Notes: a model not told the origin generated them from the letters alone. 64,000 bases of DNA from Corythucha ciliata (GCA_038030265.1 CM075937.1:36746198-36810197), one strand, 5' to 3'; numbered from the stretch's first letter, positions 11,412-25,500 are shown. Made by a program: numbers and translations.

Positions 11412-14400
11412 GCTGGTAGATGGTGCTGGTAGGTGGTGCTGGTAGATGGTGCTGGTTGATGGTGCTGGAAGATGGTGCTGGTAGATGATGCTGTAGATGG
11501 TGCTGGTCGATGGTGCTGGTAAATGGTGCTGGTAATGGTGCTGGAAGATGGTGCTGGTAGATGGTGCTGGTAGATGGTGCTGGTAGATGGTGCTGGAAGA
11601 TGGTGCTGGTAGATGGTGCTGGTAGATGGTGCTGGTCGATGGTGCTGGTAGATGGTGCTGGTAGATGGTGCTGGTAGATGGTGCTGGTAGATGGTGCTGG
11701 TAGATGGTGCTGGTAGATGGTGCTGGTAGATGGTGCTGGTAGATGGTGCTGGTAGATGGTGCTGGTAGATGGTGCTGGTAGATGGTGCTGGTAGATGGTG
11801 CTGGTAGATGGTGCTGGTAGATGGTGCTGGTAGATGGTGCTGGTAGATGGTGCTGGTAGATGGTGCTGGTAGATGGTGCTGGTAGATGGTGCTGGTAGAT
11901 GGTGCTGGTAGATGGTGCTGGTAGATGGTGCTGGTAGATGGTGCTGGTAGATGGTGCTGGTAGATGGTGCTGGTAGATGGTGCTGGTAGATGGTGCTGGT
12001 AGATGGTGCTGGTAGATGGTGCTGGTAGATGGTGCTGGTAGATGGTGCTGGTAGATGGTGCTGGTAGATGGTGCTGGTAGATGGTGCTGGTAGATGGTGC
12101 TGGTAGATGGTGCTGGTAGATGGTGCTGGTAGATGGTGCTGGTAGATGGTGCTGGTAGATGGTGCTGGTAGATGGTGCTGGTAGATGGTGCTGGTAGATG
12201 GTGCTGGTAGATGGTGCTGGTAGATGGTGCTGGTAGATGGTGCTGGTAGATGGTGCTGGTAGATGGTGCTGGTAGATGGTGCTGGTAGATGGTGCTGGTA
12301 GATGGTGCTGGTAGATGGTGCTGGTAGATGGTGCTGGTAGATGGTGCTGGTAGATGGTGCTGGTAGATGGTGCTGGTAGATGGTGCTGGTAGATGGTGCT
12401 GGTAGATGGTGCTGGTAGATGGTGCTGGTAGATGGTGCTGGTAGATGGTGCTGGTAGATGGTGCTGGTAGATGGTGCTGGTAGATGGTGCTGGTAGATGG
12501 TGCTGGTAGATGGTGCTGGTAGATGGTGCTGGTAGATGGTGCTGGTAGATGGTGCTGGTAGATGGTGCTGGTAGATGGTGCTGGTAGATGGTGCTGGTAG
12601 ATGGTGCTGGTAGATGGTGCTGGTAGATGGTGCTGGTAGATGGTGCTGGTAGATGGTGCTGGTAGATGGTGCTGGTAGATGGTGCTGGTAGATGGTGCTG
12701 GTAGATGGTGCTGGTAGATGGTGCTGGTAGATGGTGCTGGTAGATGGTGCTGGTAGATGGTGCTGGTAGATGGTGCTGGTAGATGGTGCTGGTAGATGGT
12801 GCTGGTAGATGGTGCTGGTAGATGGTGCTGGTAGATGGTGCTGGTAGATGGTGCTGGTAGATGGTGCTGGTAGATGGTGCTGGTAGATGGTGCTGGTAGA
12901 TGGTGCTGGTAGATGGTGCTGGTAGATGGTGCTGGTAGATGGTGCTGGTAGATGGTGCTGGTAGATGGTGCTGGTAGATGGTGCTGGTAGATGGTGCTGG
13001 TAGATGGTGCTGGTAGATGGTGCTGGTAGATGGTGCTGGTAGATGGTGCTGGTAGATGGTGCTGGTAGATGGTGCTGGTAGATGGTGCTGGTAGATGGTG
13101 CTGGTAGATGGTGCTGGTAGATGGTGCTGGTAGATGGTGCTGGTAGATGGTGCTGGTAGATGGTGCTGGTAGATGGTGCTGGTAGATGGTGCTGGTAGAT
13201 GGTGCTGGTAGATGGTGCTGGTAGATGGTGCTGGTAGATGGTGCTGGTAGATGGTGCTGGTAGATGGTGCTGGTAGATGGTGCTGGTAGATGGTGCTGGT
13301 AGATGGTGCTGGTAGATGGTGCTGGTAGATGGTGCTGGTAGATGGTGCTGGTAGATGGTGCTGGTAGATGGTGCTGGTAGATGGTGCTGGTAGATGGTGC
13401 TGGTAGATGGTGCTGGTAGATGGTGCTGGTAGATGGTGCTGGTAGATGGTGCTGGTAGATGGTGCTGGTAGATGGTGCTGGTAGATGGTGCTGGTAGATG
13501 GTGCTGGTAGATGGTGCTGGTAGATGGTGCTGGTAGATGGTGCTGGTAGATGGTGCTGGTAGATGGTGCTGGTAGATGGTGCTGGTAGATGGTGCTGGTA
13601 GATGGTGCTGGTAGATGGTGCTGGTAGATGGTGCTGGTAGATGGTGCTGGTAGATGGTGCTGGTAGATGGTGCTGGTAGATGGTGCTGGTAGATGGTGCT
13701 GGTAGATGGTGCTGGTAGATGGTGCTGGTAGATGGTGCTGGTAGATGGTGCTGGTAGATGGTGCTGGTAGATGGTGCTGGTAGATGGTGCTGGTAGATGG
13801 TGCTGGTAGATGGTGCTGGTAGATGGTGCTGGTAGATGGTGCTGGTAGATGGTGCTGGTAGATGGTGCTGGTAGATGGTGCTGGTAGATGGTGCTGGTAG
13901 ATGGTGCTGGTAGATGGTGCTGGTAGATGGTGCTGGTAGATGGTGCTGGTAGATGGTGCTGGTAGATGGTGCTGGTAGATGGTGCTGGTAGATGGTGCTG
14001 GTAGATGGTGCTGGTAGATGGTGCTGGTAGATGGTGCTGGTAGATGGTGCTGGTAGATGGTGCTGGTAGATGGTGCTGGTAGATGGTGCTGGTAGATGGT
14101 GCTGGTAGATGGTGCTGGTAGATGGTGCTGGTAGATGGTGCTGGTAGATGGTGCTGGTAGATGGTGCTGGTAGATGGTGCTGGTAGATGGTGCTGGTAGA
14201 TGGTGCTGGTAGATGGTGCTGGTAGATGGTGCTGGTAGATGGTGCTGGTAGATGGTGCTGGTAGATGGTGCTGGTAGATGGTGCTGGTAGATGGTGCTGG
14301 TAGATGGTGCTGGTAGATGGTGCTGGTAGATGGTGCTGGTAGATGGTGCTGGTAGATGGTGCTGGTAGATGGTGCTGGTAGATGGTGCTGGTAGATGGTG

Positions 14401-16433
14401 CTGGTAGATGGTGCTGGTAGATGGTGCTGGTAGATGGTGCTGGTAGATGGTGCTGGTAGATGGTGCTGGTAGATGGTGCTGGTAGATGGTGCTGGTAGAT
14501 GGTGCTGGTAGATGGTGCTGGTAGATGGTGCTGGTAGATGGTGCTGGTAGATGGTGCTGGTAGATGGTGCTGGTAGATGGTGCTGGTAGATGGTGCTGGT
14601 AGATGGTGCTGGTAGATGGTGCTGGTAGATGGTGCTGGTAGATGGTGCTGGTAGATGGTGCTGGTAGATGGTGCTGGTAGATGGTGCTGGTAGATGGTGC
14701 TGGTAGATGGTGCTGGTAGATGGTGCTGGTAGATGGTGCTGGTAGATGGTGCTGGTAGATGGTGCTGGTAGATGGTGCTGGTAGATGGTGCTGGTAGATG
14801 GTGCTGGTAGATGGTGCTGGTAGATGGTGCTGGTAGATGGTGCTGGTAGATGGTGCTGGTAGATGGTGCTGGTAGATGGTGCTGGTAGATGGTGCTGGTA
14901 GATGGTGCTGGTAGATGGTGCTGGTAGATGGTGCTGGTAGATGGTGCTGGTAGATGGTGCTGGTAGATGGTGCTGGTAGATGGTGCTGGTAGATGGTGCT
15001 GGTAGATGGTGCTGGTAGATGGTGCTGGTAGATGGTGCTGGTAGATGGTGCTGGTAGATGGTGCTGGTAGATGGTGCTGGTAGATGGTGCTGGTAGATGG
15101 TGCTGGTAGATGGTGCTGGTAGATGGTGCTGGTAGATGGTGCTGGTAGATGGTGCTGGTAGATGGTGCTGGTAGATGGTGCTGGTAGATGGTGCTGGTAG
15201 ATGGTGCTGGTAGATGGTGCTGGTAGATGGTGCTGGTAGATGGTGCTGGTAGATGGTGCTGGTAGATGGTGCTGGTAGATGGTGCTGGTAGATGGTGCTG
15301 GTAGATGGTGCTGGTAGATGGTGCTGGTAGATGGTGCTGGTAGATGGTGCTGGTAGATGGTGCTGGTAGATGGTGCTGGTAGATGGTGCTGGTAGATGGT
15401 GCTGGTAGATGGTGCTGGTAGATGGTGCTGGTAGATGGTGCTGGTAGATGGTGCTGGTAGATGGTGCTGGTAGATGGTGCTGGTAGATGGTGCTGGTAGA
15501 TGGTGCTGGTAGATGGTGCTGGTAGATGGTGCTGGTAGATGGTGCTGGTAGATGGTGCTGGTAGATGGTGCTGGTAGATGGTGCTGGTAGATGGTGCTGG
15601 TAGATGGTGCTGGTAGATGGTGCTGGTAGATGGTGCTGGTAGATGGTGCTGGTAGATGGTGCTGGAAGATGGTGCTGGAAGATGGTGCTGGTAGATGGTG
15701 CTGGAAGATGGTGCTGGAAGATGGTGCTGGAAGATGGTGCTGGAAGATGGTGCTGGTAGATGGTGCTGGAAGATGGTGCTGGTAGATGGTGCTGGAAGAT
15801 GGTGCTGGTAGATGGTGCTGGAAGATGGTGCTGGAAGATGGTGCTGGAAGATGGTGCTGGTAGATGGTGCTGGTAGATGGTGCTGGAAGATGGTGCTGGT
15901 AGATGGTGCTGGAAGATGGTGCTGGAAGATGGTGCTGGAAGATGGTGCTGGAAGATGGTGCTGGTAGATGGTGCTGGAAGATGGTGCTGGAAGATGGTGC
16001 TGGAAGATGGTGCTGGAAGATGGTGCTGGAAGATGGTGCTGGAAGATGGTGCTGGAAGATGGTGCTGGAAGATGGTGCTGGAAGATGGTGCTGGTAGATG
16101 GTGCTGGAAGATGGTGCTGGAAGATGGTGCTGGAAGATGGTGCTGGAAGATGGTGCTGGTAGATGGTGCTGGAAGATGGTGCTGGAAGATGGTGCTGGTA
16201 GATGGTGCTGGAAGATGGTGCTGGTAGATGGTGCTGGTACATGGTGCTGGAAGATGATGCTGGCAGATGGTGCTGGAAGATGGTGCTGGTAGATGGTGCT
16301 AGTAGATGGTGCTGGTAGATGGTGCTGGAAGATGGTGCTGGATGATGGTGCTGGTAGATGGTGCTGGAAGATGATGCTGGTAGATGGTGCTCGTAGATGG
16401 TGCTGGTAGATGGTGCTTGAAGATGGTGCTGGC
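11412..16433 (-). repeat. 13-bp minisatellite, block 2 (inverted orientation)
   Basis: From 11,412 the plus strand reads CTGGTAGATGGTG, the reverse complement of block 1, for about 386 units. Both ends are mixed: 11,412-11,640 has variant units (GGTTGATGG, GGTCGATGG, GGTAATGG), and 15,660-16,433 is dominated by CTGGAAGATGGTG. The interior is essentially perfect. On this strand the consensus has one TAG and one ATG per unit, so frames stay open only where GGAAGATGG removes the TAG. That explains the short VLEDGAGRWCWKM-type frames at 15,877-16,292. Confidence 0.97.
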
Positions 16434-16544
16434 AAAAATGTCAGGCAGACCGTCAGTAGAGACTATAGATTAAATGTTAATATATGTTTTTTAATGGATT
16501 TTTTTACGTAAATTTAATTTTTTTACATACCCGGCATTCCTGAT
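16434..16544. other. 111-bp AT-rich island within the minisatellite
   Basis: Non-repeat sequence separates two same-orientation array blocks. It is AT-rich (runs such as TTTTTTAATGGATTTTTTTA) and begins AAAAATGTCAGGC, ending CGGCATTCCTGAT. There is weak inverted similarity between its ends but no clear terminal repeat or target duplication. It may be the remnant of an insertion or the original flank trapped when two arrays merged. Confidence 0.8.
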
Positions 16545-19500
16545 CTGGTGCTGGTAGATGGTGCTGGTAGATGGTGCTGGAAGATGGTGCTGGTAGATGG
16601 TGCTGGTAGATGGTGCTGGAAGATGGTGCTGGTAGATGATGCTGGTAGATGGTGCTGGTAGATGGTGCTGGTAGATGGTGCTGGTAGATGGTGCTGGTAG
16701 ATGGTGCTGGTAGATGGTGCTGGTAGATGGTGCTGGTAGATGGTGCTGGTAGATGGTGCTGGTAGATGGTGCTGGTAGATGGTGCTGGTAGATGGTGCTG
16801 GTAGATGGTGCTGGTAGATGGTGCTGGTAGATGGTGCTGGTAGATGGTGCTGGTAGATGGTGCTGGTAGATGGTGCTGGTAGATGGTGCTGGTAGATGGT
16901 GCTGGTAGATGGTGCTGGTAGATGGTGCTGGTAGATGGTGCTGGTAGATGGTGCTGGTAGATGGTGCTGGTAGATGGTGCTGGTAGATGGTGCTGGTAGA
17001 TGGTGCTGGTAGATGGTGCTGGTAGATGGTGCTGGTAGATGGTGCTGGTAGATGGTGCTGGTAGATGGTGCTGGTAGATGGTGCTGGTAGATGGTGCTGG
17101 TAGATGGTGCTGGTAGATGGTGCTGGTAGATGGTGCTGGTAGATGGTGCTGGTAGATGGTGCTGGTAGATGGTGCTGGTAGATGGTGCTGGTAGATGGTG
17201 CTGGTAGATGGTGCTGGTAGATGGTGCTGGTAGATGGTGCTGGTAGATGGTGCTGGTAGATGGTGCTGGTAGATGGTGCTGGTAGATGGTGCTGGTAGAT
17301 GGTGCTGGTAGATGGTGCTGGTAGATGGTGCTGGTAGATGGTGCTGGTAGATGGTGCTGGTAGATGGTGCTGGTAGATGGTGCTGGTAGATGGTGCTGGT
17401 AGATGGTGCTGGTAGATGGTGCTGGTAGATGGTGCTGGTAGATGGTGCTGGTAGATGGTGCTGGTAGATGGTGCTGGTAGATGGTGCTGGTAGATGGTGC
17501 TGGTAGATGGTGCTGGTAGATGGTGCTGGTAGATGGTGCTGGTAGATGGTGCTGGTAGATGGTGCTGGTAGATGGTGCTGGTAGATGGTGCTGGTAGATG
17601 GTGCTGGTAGATGGTGCTGGTAGATGGTGCTGGTAGATGGTGCTGGTAGATGGTGCTGGTAGATGGTGCTGGTAGATGTGCTGGTAGATGGTGCTGGTAG
17701 ATGGTGCTGGTAGATGGTGCTGGTAGATGGTGCTGGTAGATGGTGCTGGTATGGCTGTAGATGGTGCTGGTAGATGGTGCTGGTAGATGGTGCTGGTAGA
17801 TGGTGCTGGTAGATGGTGCTGGTAGATGGTGCTGGTAGATGGTGCTGGTAGATGGTGCTGGTAGATGGTGCTGGTAGATGGTGCTGGTAGATGGTGCTGG
17901 TAGATGGTGCTGGTAGATGGTGCTGGTAGATGGTGCTGGTAGATGGTGCTGTAGATGGTGCTGGTAGATGGTGCTGGTAGATGGTGCTGGTAGATGGTGC
18001 TGGTAGATGGTGCTGGTAGATGGTGCTGGTAGATGGTGCTGGTAGATGTGCTGGATGTGCTGGTAGATGGTGCTGGTAGATGGTGCTGGTAGATGGTGCT
18101 GGTAGATGGTGCTGGTAGATGGTGCTGGTAGATGGTGCTGGTAGATGGTGCTGGTAGATGGTGCTGGTAGATGGTGCTGGTAGATGGTGCTGGTAGATGG
18201 TGCTGGTAGATGGTGCTGGTAGATGGTGCTGGTAGATGGTGCTGGTAGATGGTGCTGGTAGATGGTGCTGGTAGATGGTGCTGGTAGATGGTGCTGGTAG
18301 ATGGTGCTGGTAGATGGTGCTGGTAGATGGTGCTGGTAGATGGTGCTGGTAGATGGTGCTGGTAGATGGTGCTGGTAGATGGTGCTGGTAGATGGTGCTG
18401 GTAGATGGTGCTGGTAGATGGTGCTGGTAGATGGTGCTGGTAGATGGTGCTGGTAGATGGTGCTGGTAGATGGTGCTGGTAGATGGTGCTGGTAGATGGT
18501 GCTGGTAGATGGTGCTGGTAGATGGTGCTGGTAGATGGTGCTGGTAGATGGTGCTGGTAGATGGTGCTGGTAGATGGTGCTGGTAGATGGTGCTGGTAGA
18601 TGGTGCTGGTAGATGGTGCTGGTAGATGGTGCTGGTAGATGGTGCTGGTAGATGGTGCTGGTAGATGGTGCTGGTAGATGGTGCTGGTAGATGGTGCTGG
18701 TAGATGGTGCTGGTAGATGGTGCTGGTAGATGGTGCTGGTAGATGGTGCTGGTAGATGGTGCTGGTAGATGGTGCTGGTAGATGGTGCTGGTAGATGGTG
18801 CTGGTAGATGGTGCTGGTAGATGGTGCTGGTAGATGGTGCTGGTAGATGGTGCTGGTAGATGGTGCTGGTAGATGGTGCTGGTAGATGGTGCTGGTAGAT
18901 GGTGCTGGTAGATGGTGCTGGTAGATGGTGCTGGTAGATGGTGCTGGTAGATGGTGCTGGTAGATGGTGCTGGTAGATGGTGCTGGTAGATGGTGCTGGT
19001 AGATGGTGCTGGTAGATGGTGCTGGTAGATGGTGCTGGTAGATGGTGCTGGTAGATGGTGCTGGTAGATGGTGCTGGTAGATGGTGCTGGTAGATGGTGC
19101 TGGTAGATGGTGCTGGTAGATGGTGCTGGTAGATGGTGCTGGTAGATGGTGCTGGTAGATGGTGCTGGTAGATGGTGCTGGTAGATGGTGCTGGTAGATG
19201 GTGCTGGTAGATGGTGCTGGTAGATGGTGCTGGTAGATGGTGCTGGTAGATGGTGCTGGTAGATGGTGCTGGTAGATGGTGCTGGTAGATGGTGCTGGTA
19301 GATGGTGCTGGTAGATGGTGCTGGTAGATGGTGCTGGTAGATGGTGCTGGTAGATGGTGCTGGTAGATGGTGCTGGTAGATGGTGCTGGTAGATGGTGCT
19401 GGTAGATGGTGCTGGTAGATGGTGCTGGTAGATGGTGCTGGTAGATGGTGCTGGTAGATGGTGCTGGTAGATGGTGCTGGTAGATGGTGCTGGTAGATGG

Positions 19501-22500
19501 TGCTGGTAGATGGTGCTGGTAGATGGTGCTGGTAGATGGTGCTGGTAGATGGTGCTGGTAGATGGTGCTGGTAGATGGTGCTGGTAGATGGTGCTGGTAG
19601 ATGGTGCTGGTAGATGGTGCTGGTAGATGGTGCTGGTAGATGGTGCTGGTAGATGGTGCTGGTAGATGGTGCTGGTAGATGGTGCTGGTAGATGGTGCTG
19701 GTAGATGGTGCTGGTAGATGGTGCTGGTAGATGGTGCTGGTAGATGGTGCTGGTAGATGGTGCTGGTAGATGGTGCTGGTAGATGGTGCTGGTAGATGGT
19801 GCTGGTAGATGGTGCTGGTAGATGGTGCTGGTAGATGGTGCTGGTAGATGGTGCTGGTAGATGGTGCTGGTAGATGGTGCTGGTAGATGGTGCTGGTAGA
19901 TGGTGCTGGTAGATGGTGCTGGTAGATGGTGCTGGTAGATGGTGCTGGTAGATGGTGCTGGTAGATGGTGCTGGTAGATGGTGCTGGTAGATGGTGCTGG
20001 TAGATGGTGCTGGTAGATGGTGCTGGTAGATGGTGCTGGTAGATGGTGCTGGTAGATGGTGCTGGTAGATGGTGCTGGTAGATGGTGCTGGTAGATGGTG
20101 CTGGTAGATGGTGCTGGTAGATGGTGCTGGTAGATGGTGCTGGTAGATGGTGCTGGTAGATGGTGCTGGTAGATGGTGCTGGTAGATGGTGCTGGTAGAT
20201 GGTGCTGGTAGATGGTGCTGGTAGATGGTGCTGGTAGATGGTGCTGGTAGATGGTGCTGGTAGATGGTGCTGGTAGATGGTGCTGGTAGATGGTGCTGGT
20301 AGATGGTGCTGGTAGATGGTGCTGGTAGATGGTGCTGGTAGATGGTGCTGGTAGATGGTGCTGGTAGATGGTGCTGGTAGATGGTGCTGGTAGATGGTGC
20401 TGGTAGATGGTGCTGGTAGATGGTGCTGGTAGATGGTGCTGGTAGATGGTGCTGGTAGATGGTGCTGGTAGATGGTGCTGGTAGATGGTGCTGGTAGATG
20501 GTGCTGGTAGATGGTGCTGGTAGATGGTGCTGGTAGATGGTGCTGGTAGATGGTGCTGGTAGATGGTGCTGGTAGATGGTGCTGGTAGATGGTGCTGGTA
20601 GATGGTGCTGGTAGATGGTGCTGGTAGATGGTGCTGGTAGATGGTGCTGGTAGATGGTGCTGGTAGATGGTGCTGGTAGATGGTGCTGGTAGATGGTGCT
20701 GGTAGATGGTGCTGGTAGATGGTGCTGGTAGATGGTGCTGGTAGATGGTGCTGGTAGATGGTGCTGGTAGATGGTGCTGGTAGATGGTGCTGGTAGATGG
20801 TGCTGGTAGATGGTGCTGGTAGATGGTGCTGGTAGATGGTGCTGGTAGATGGTGCTGGTAGATGGTGCTGGTAGATGGTGCTGGTAGATGGTGCTGGTAG
20901 ATGGTGCTGGTAGATGGTGCTGGTAGATGGTGCTGGTAGATGGTGCTGGTAGATGGTGCTGGTAGATGGTGCTGGTAGATGGTGCTGGTAGATGGTGCTG
21001 GTAGATGGTGCTGGTAGATGGTGCTGGTAGATGGTGCTGGTAGATGGTGCTGGTAGATGGTGCTGGTAGATGGTGCTGGTAGATGGTGCTGGTAGATGGT
21101 GCTGGTAGATGGTGCTGGTAGATGGTGCTGGTAGATGGTGCTGGTAGATGGTGCTGGTAGATGGTGCTGGTAGATGGTGCTGGTAGATGGTGCTGGAAGA
21201 TGGTGCTGGTAGATGGTGCTGGTAGATGGTGCTGGTAGATGGTGCTGGTAGATGGTGCTGGTAGATGGTGCTGGTAGATGGTGCTGGTAGATGGTGCTGG
21301 TAGATGGTGCTGGTAGATGGTGCTGGTAGATGGTGCTGGTAGATGGTGCTGGTAGATGGTGCTGGTAGATGGTGCTGGTAGATGGTGCTGGTAGATGGTG
21401 CTGGTAGATGGTGCTGGTAGATGGTGCTGGTAGATGGTGCTGGTAGATGGTGCTGGTAGATGGTGCTGGTAGATGGTGCTGGTAGATGGTGCTGGTAGAT
21501 GGTGCTGGTAGATGGTGCTGGAAGATGGTGCTGGTAGATGGTGCTGGTAGATGGTGCTGGTAGATGGTGCTGGTAGATGGTGCTGGTAGATGGTGCTGGT
21601 AGATGGTGCTGGTAGGTGGTGCTGGTAGATGGTGCTGGTAGATGGTGCTGGTAGATGGTGCTGGTAGATGGTGCTGGTAGATGGTGCTGGTAGATGGTGC
21701 TGGTAGATGGTGCTGGTAGATGGTGCTGGTAGATGGTGCTGGTAGATGGTGCTGGTAGATGGTGCTGGTAGATGGTGCTGGTAGATGGTGCTGGTAGATG
21801 GTGCTGGTAGATGGTGCTGGTAGATGGTGCTGGTAGATGGTGCTGGTAGATGGTGCTGGTAGATGGTGCTGGTAGATGGTGCTGGTAGATGGTGCTGGTA
21901 GATGGTGCTGGTAGATGGTGCTGGTAGATGGTGCTGGTAGATGGTGCTGGTAGATGGTGCTGGTAGATGGTGCTGGTAGATGGTGCTGGTAGATGGTGCT
22001 GGTAGATGGTGCTGGTAGATGGTGCTGGTAGATGGTGCTGGTAGATGGTGCTGGTAGATGGTGCTGGTAGATGGTGCTGGTAGATGGTGCTGGTAGATGG
22101 TGCTGGTAGATGGTGCTGGTAGATGGTGCTGGTAGATGGTGCTGGTAGATGGTGCTGGTAGATGGTGCTGGTAGATGGTGCTGGTAGATGGTGCTGGTAG
22201 ATGGTGCTGGTAGATGGTGCTGGTAGATGGTGCTGGTAGATGGTGCTGGTAGATGGTGCTGGTAGATGGTGCTGGTAGATGGTGCTGGTAGATGGTGCTG
22301 GTAGATGGTGCTGGTAGATGGTGCTGGTAGATGGTGCTGGTAGATGGTGCTGGTAGATGGTGCTGGTAGATGGTGCTGGTAGATGGTGCTGGTAGATGGT
22401 GCTGGTAGATGGTGCTGGTAGATGGTGCTGGTAGATGGTGCTGGTAGATGGTGCTGGTAGATGGTGCTGGTAGATGGTGCTGGTAGATGGTGCTGGTAGA

Positions 22501-25500
22501 TGGTGCTGGTAGATGGTGCTGGTAGATGGTGCTGGTAGATGGTGCTGGTAGATGGTGCTGGTAGATGGTGCTGGTAGATGGTGCTGGTAGATGGTGCTGG
22601 TAGATGGTGCTGGTAGATGGTGCTGGTAGATGGTGCTGGTAGATGGTGCTGGTAGATGGTGCTGGTAGATGGTGCTGGTAGATGGTGCTGGTAGATGGTG
22701 CTGGTAGATGGTGCTGGTAGATGGTGCTGGTAGATGGTGCTGGTAGATGGTGCTGGTAGATGGTGCTGGTAGATGGTGCTGGTAGATGGTGCTGGTAGAT
22801 GGTGCTGGTAGATGGTGCTGGTAGATGGTGCTGGTAGATGGTGCTGGTAGATGGTGCTGGTAGATGGTGCTGGTAGATGGTGCTGGTAGATGGTGCTGGT
22901 AGATGGTGCTGGTAGATGGTGCTGGTAGATGGTGCTGGTAGATGGTGCTGGTAGATGGTGCTGGTAGATGGTGCTGGTAGATGGTGCTGGTAGATGGTGC
23001 TGGTAGATGGTGCTGGTAGATGGTGCTGGTAGATGGTGCTGGTAGATGGTGCTGGTAGATGGTGCTGGTAGATGGTGCTGGTAGATGGTGCTGGTAGATG
23101 GTGCTGGTAGATGGTGCTGGTAGATGGTGCTGGTAGATGGTGCTGGTAGATGGTGCTGGTAGATGGTGCTGGTAGATGGTGCTGGTAGATGGTGCTGGTA
23201 GATGGTGCTGGTAGATGGTGCTGGTAGATGGTGCTGGTAGATGGTGCTGGTAGATGGTGCTGGTAGATGGTGCTGGTAGATGGTGCTGGTAGATGGTGCT
23301 GGTAGATGGTGCTGGTAGATGGTGCTGGTAGATGGTGCTGGTAGATGGTGCTGGTAGATGGTGCTGGTAGATGGTGCTGGTAGATGGTGCTGGTAGATGG
23401 TGCTGGTAGATGGTGCTGGTAGATGGTGCTGGTAGATGGTGCTGGTAGATGGTGCTGGTAGATGGTGCTGGTAGATGGTGCTGGTAGATGGTGCTGGTAG
23501 ATGGTGCTGGTAGATGGTGCTGGTAGATGGTGCTGGTAGATGGTGCTGGTAGATGGTGCTGGTAGATGGTGCTGGTAGATGGTGCTGGTAGATGGTGCTG
23601 GTAGATGGTGCTGGTAGATGGTGCTGGTAGATGGTGCTGGTAGATGGTGCTGGTAGATGGTGCTGGTAGATGGTGCTGGTAGATGGTGCTGGTAGATGGT
23701 GCTGGTAGATGGTGCTGGTAGATGGTGCTGGTAGATGGTGCTGGTAGATGGTGCTGGTAGATGGTGCTGGTAGATGGTGCTGGTAGATGGTGCTGGTAGA
23801 TGGTGCTGGTAGATGGTGCTGGTAGATGGTGCTGGTAGATGGTGCTGGTAGATGGTGCTGGTAGATGGTGCTGGTAGATGGTGCTGGTAGATGGTGCTGG
23901 TAGATGGTGCTGGTAGATGGTGCTGGTAGATGGTGCTGGTAGATGGTGCTGGTAGATGGTGCTGGTAGATGGTGCTGGTAGATGGTGCTGGTAGATGGTG
24001 CTGGTAGATGGTGCTGGTAGATGGTGCTGGTAGATGGTGCTGGTAGATGGTGCTGGTAGATGGTGCTGGTAGATGGTGCTGGTAGATGGTGCTGGTAGAT
24101 GGTGCTGGTAGATGGTGCTGGTAGATGGTGCTGGTAGATGGTGCTGGTAGATGGTGCTGGTAGATGGTGCTGGTAGATGGTGCTGGTAGATGGTGCTGGT
24201 AGATGGTGCTGGTAGATGGTGCTGGTAGATGGTGCTGGTAGATGGTGCTGGTAGATGGTGCTGGTAGATGGTGCTGGTAGATGGTGCTGGTAGATGGTGC
24301 TGGTAGATGGTGCTGGTAGATGGTGCTGGTAGATGGTGCTGGTAGATGGTGCTGGTAGATGGTGCTGGTAGATGGTGCTGGTAGATGGTGCTGGTAGATG
24401 GTGCTGGTAGATGGTGCTGGTAGATGGTGCTGGTAGATGGTGCTGGTAGATGGTGCTGGTAGATGGTGCTGGTAGATGGTGCTGGTAGATGGTGCTGGTA
24501 GATGGTGCTGGTAGGTGCTGGTAGATGGTGCTGGTAGATGGTGCTGGTAGATGGTGCTGGTAGATGGTGCTGGTAGATGGTGCTGGTAGATGGTGCTGGT
24601 AGATGGTGCTGGTAGATGGTGCTGGTAGATGGTGCTGGTAGATGGTGCTGGTAGATGGTGCTGGTAGATGGTGCTGGTAGATGGTGCTGGTAGATGGTGC
24701 TGGTAGATGGTGCTGGTAGATGGTGCTGGTAGATGGTGCTGGTAGATGGTGCTGGTAGATGGTGCTGGTAGATGGTGCTGGTAGATGGTGCTGGTAGATG
24801 GTGCTGGTAGATGGTGCTGGTAGATGGTGCTGGTAGATGGTGCTGGTAGATGGTGCTGGTAGATGGTGCTGGTAGATGGTGCTGGTAGATGGTGCTGGTA
24901 GATGGTGCTGGTAGATGGTGCTGGTAGATGGTGCTGGTAGATGGTGCTGGTAGATGGTGCTGGTAGATGGTGCTGGTAGATGGTGCTGGTAGATGGTGCT
25001 GGTAGATGGTGCTGGTAGATGGTGCTGGTAGATGGTGCTGGTAGATGGTGCTGGTAGATGGTGCTGGTAGATGGTGCTGGTAGATGGTGCTGGTAGATGG
25101 TGCTGGTAGATGGTGCTGGTAGATGGTGCTGGTAGATGGTGCTGGTAGATGGTGCTGGTAGATGGTGCTGGTAGATGGTGCTGGTAGATGGTGCTGGTAG
25201 ATGGTGCTGGTAGATGGTGCTGGTAGATGGTGCTGGTAGATGGTGCTGGTAGATGGTGCTGGTAGATGGTGCTGGTAGATGGTGCTGGTAGATGGTGCTG
25301 GTAGATGGTGCTGGTAGATGGTGCTGGTAGATGGTGCTGGTAGATGGTGCTGGTAGATGGTGCTGGTAGATGGTGCTGGTAGATGGTGCTGGTAGATGGT
25401 GCTGGTAGATGGTGCTGGTAGATGGTGCTGGTAGATGGTGCTGGTAGATGGTGCTGGTAGATGGTGCTGGTAGATGGTGCTGGTAGATGGTGCTGGTAGA

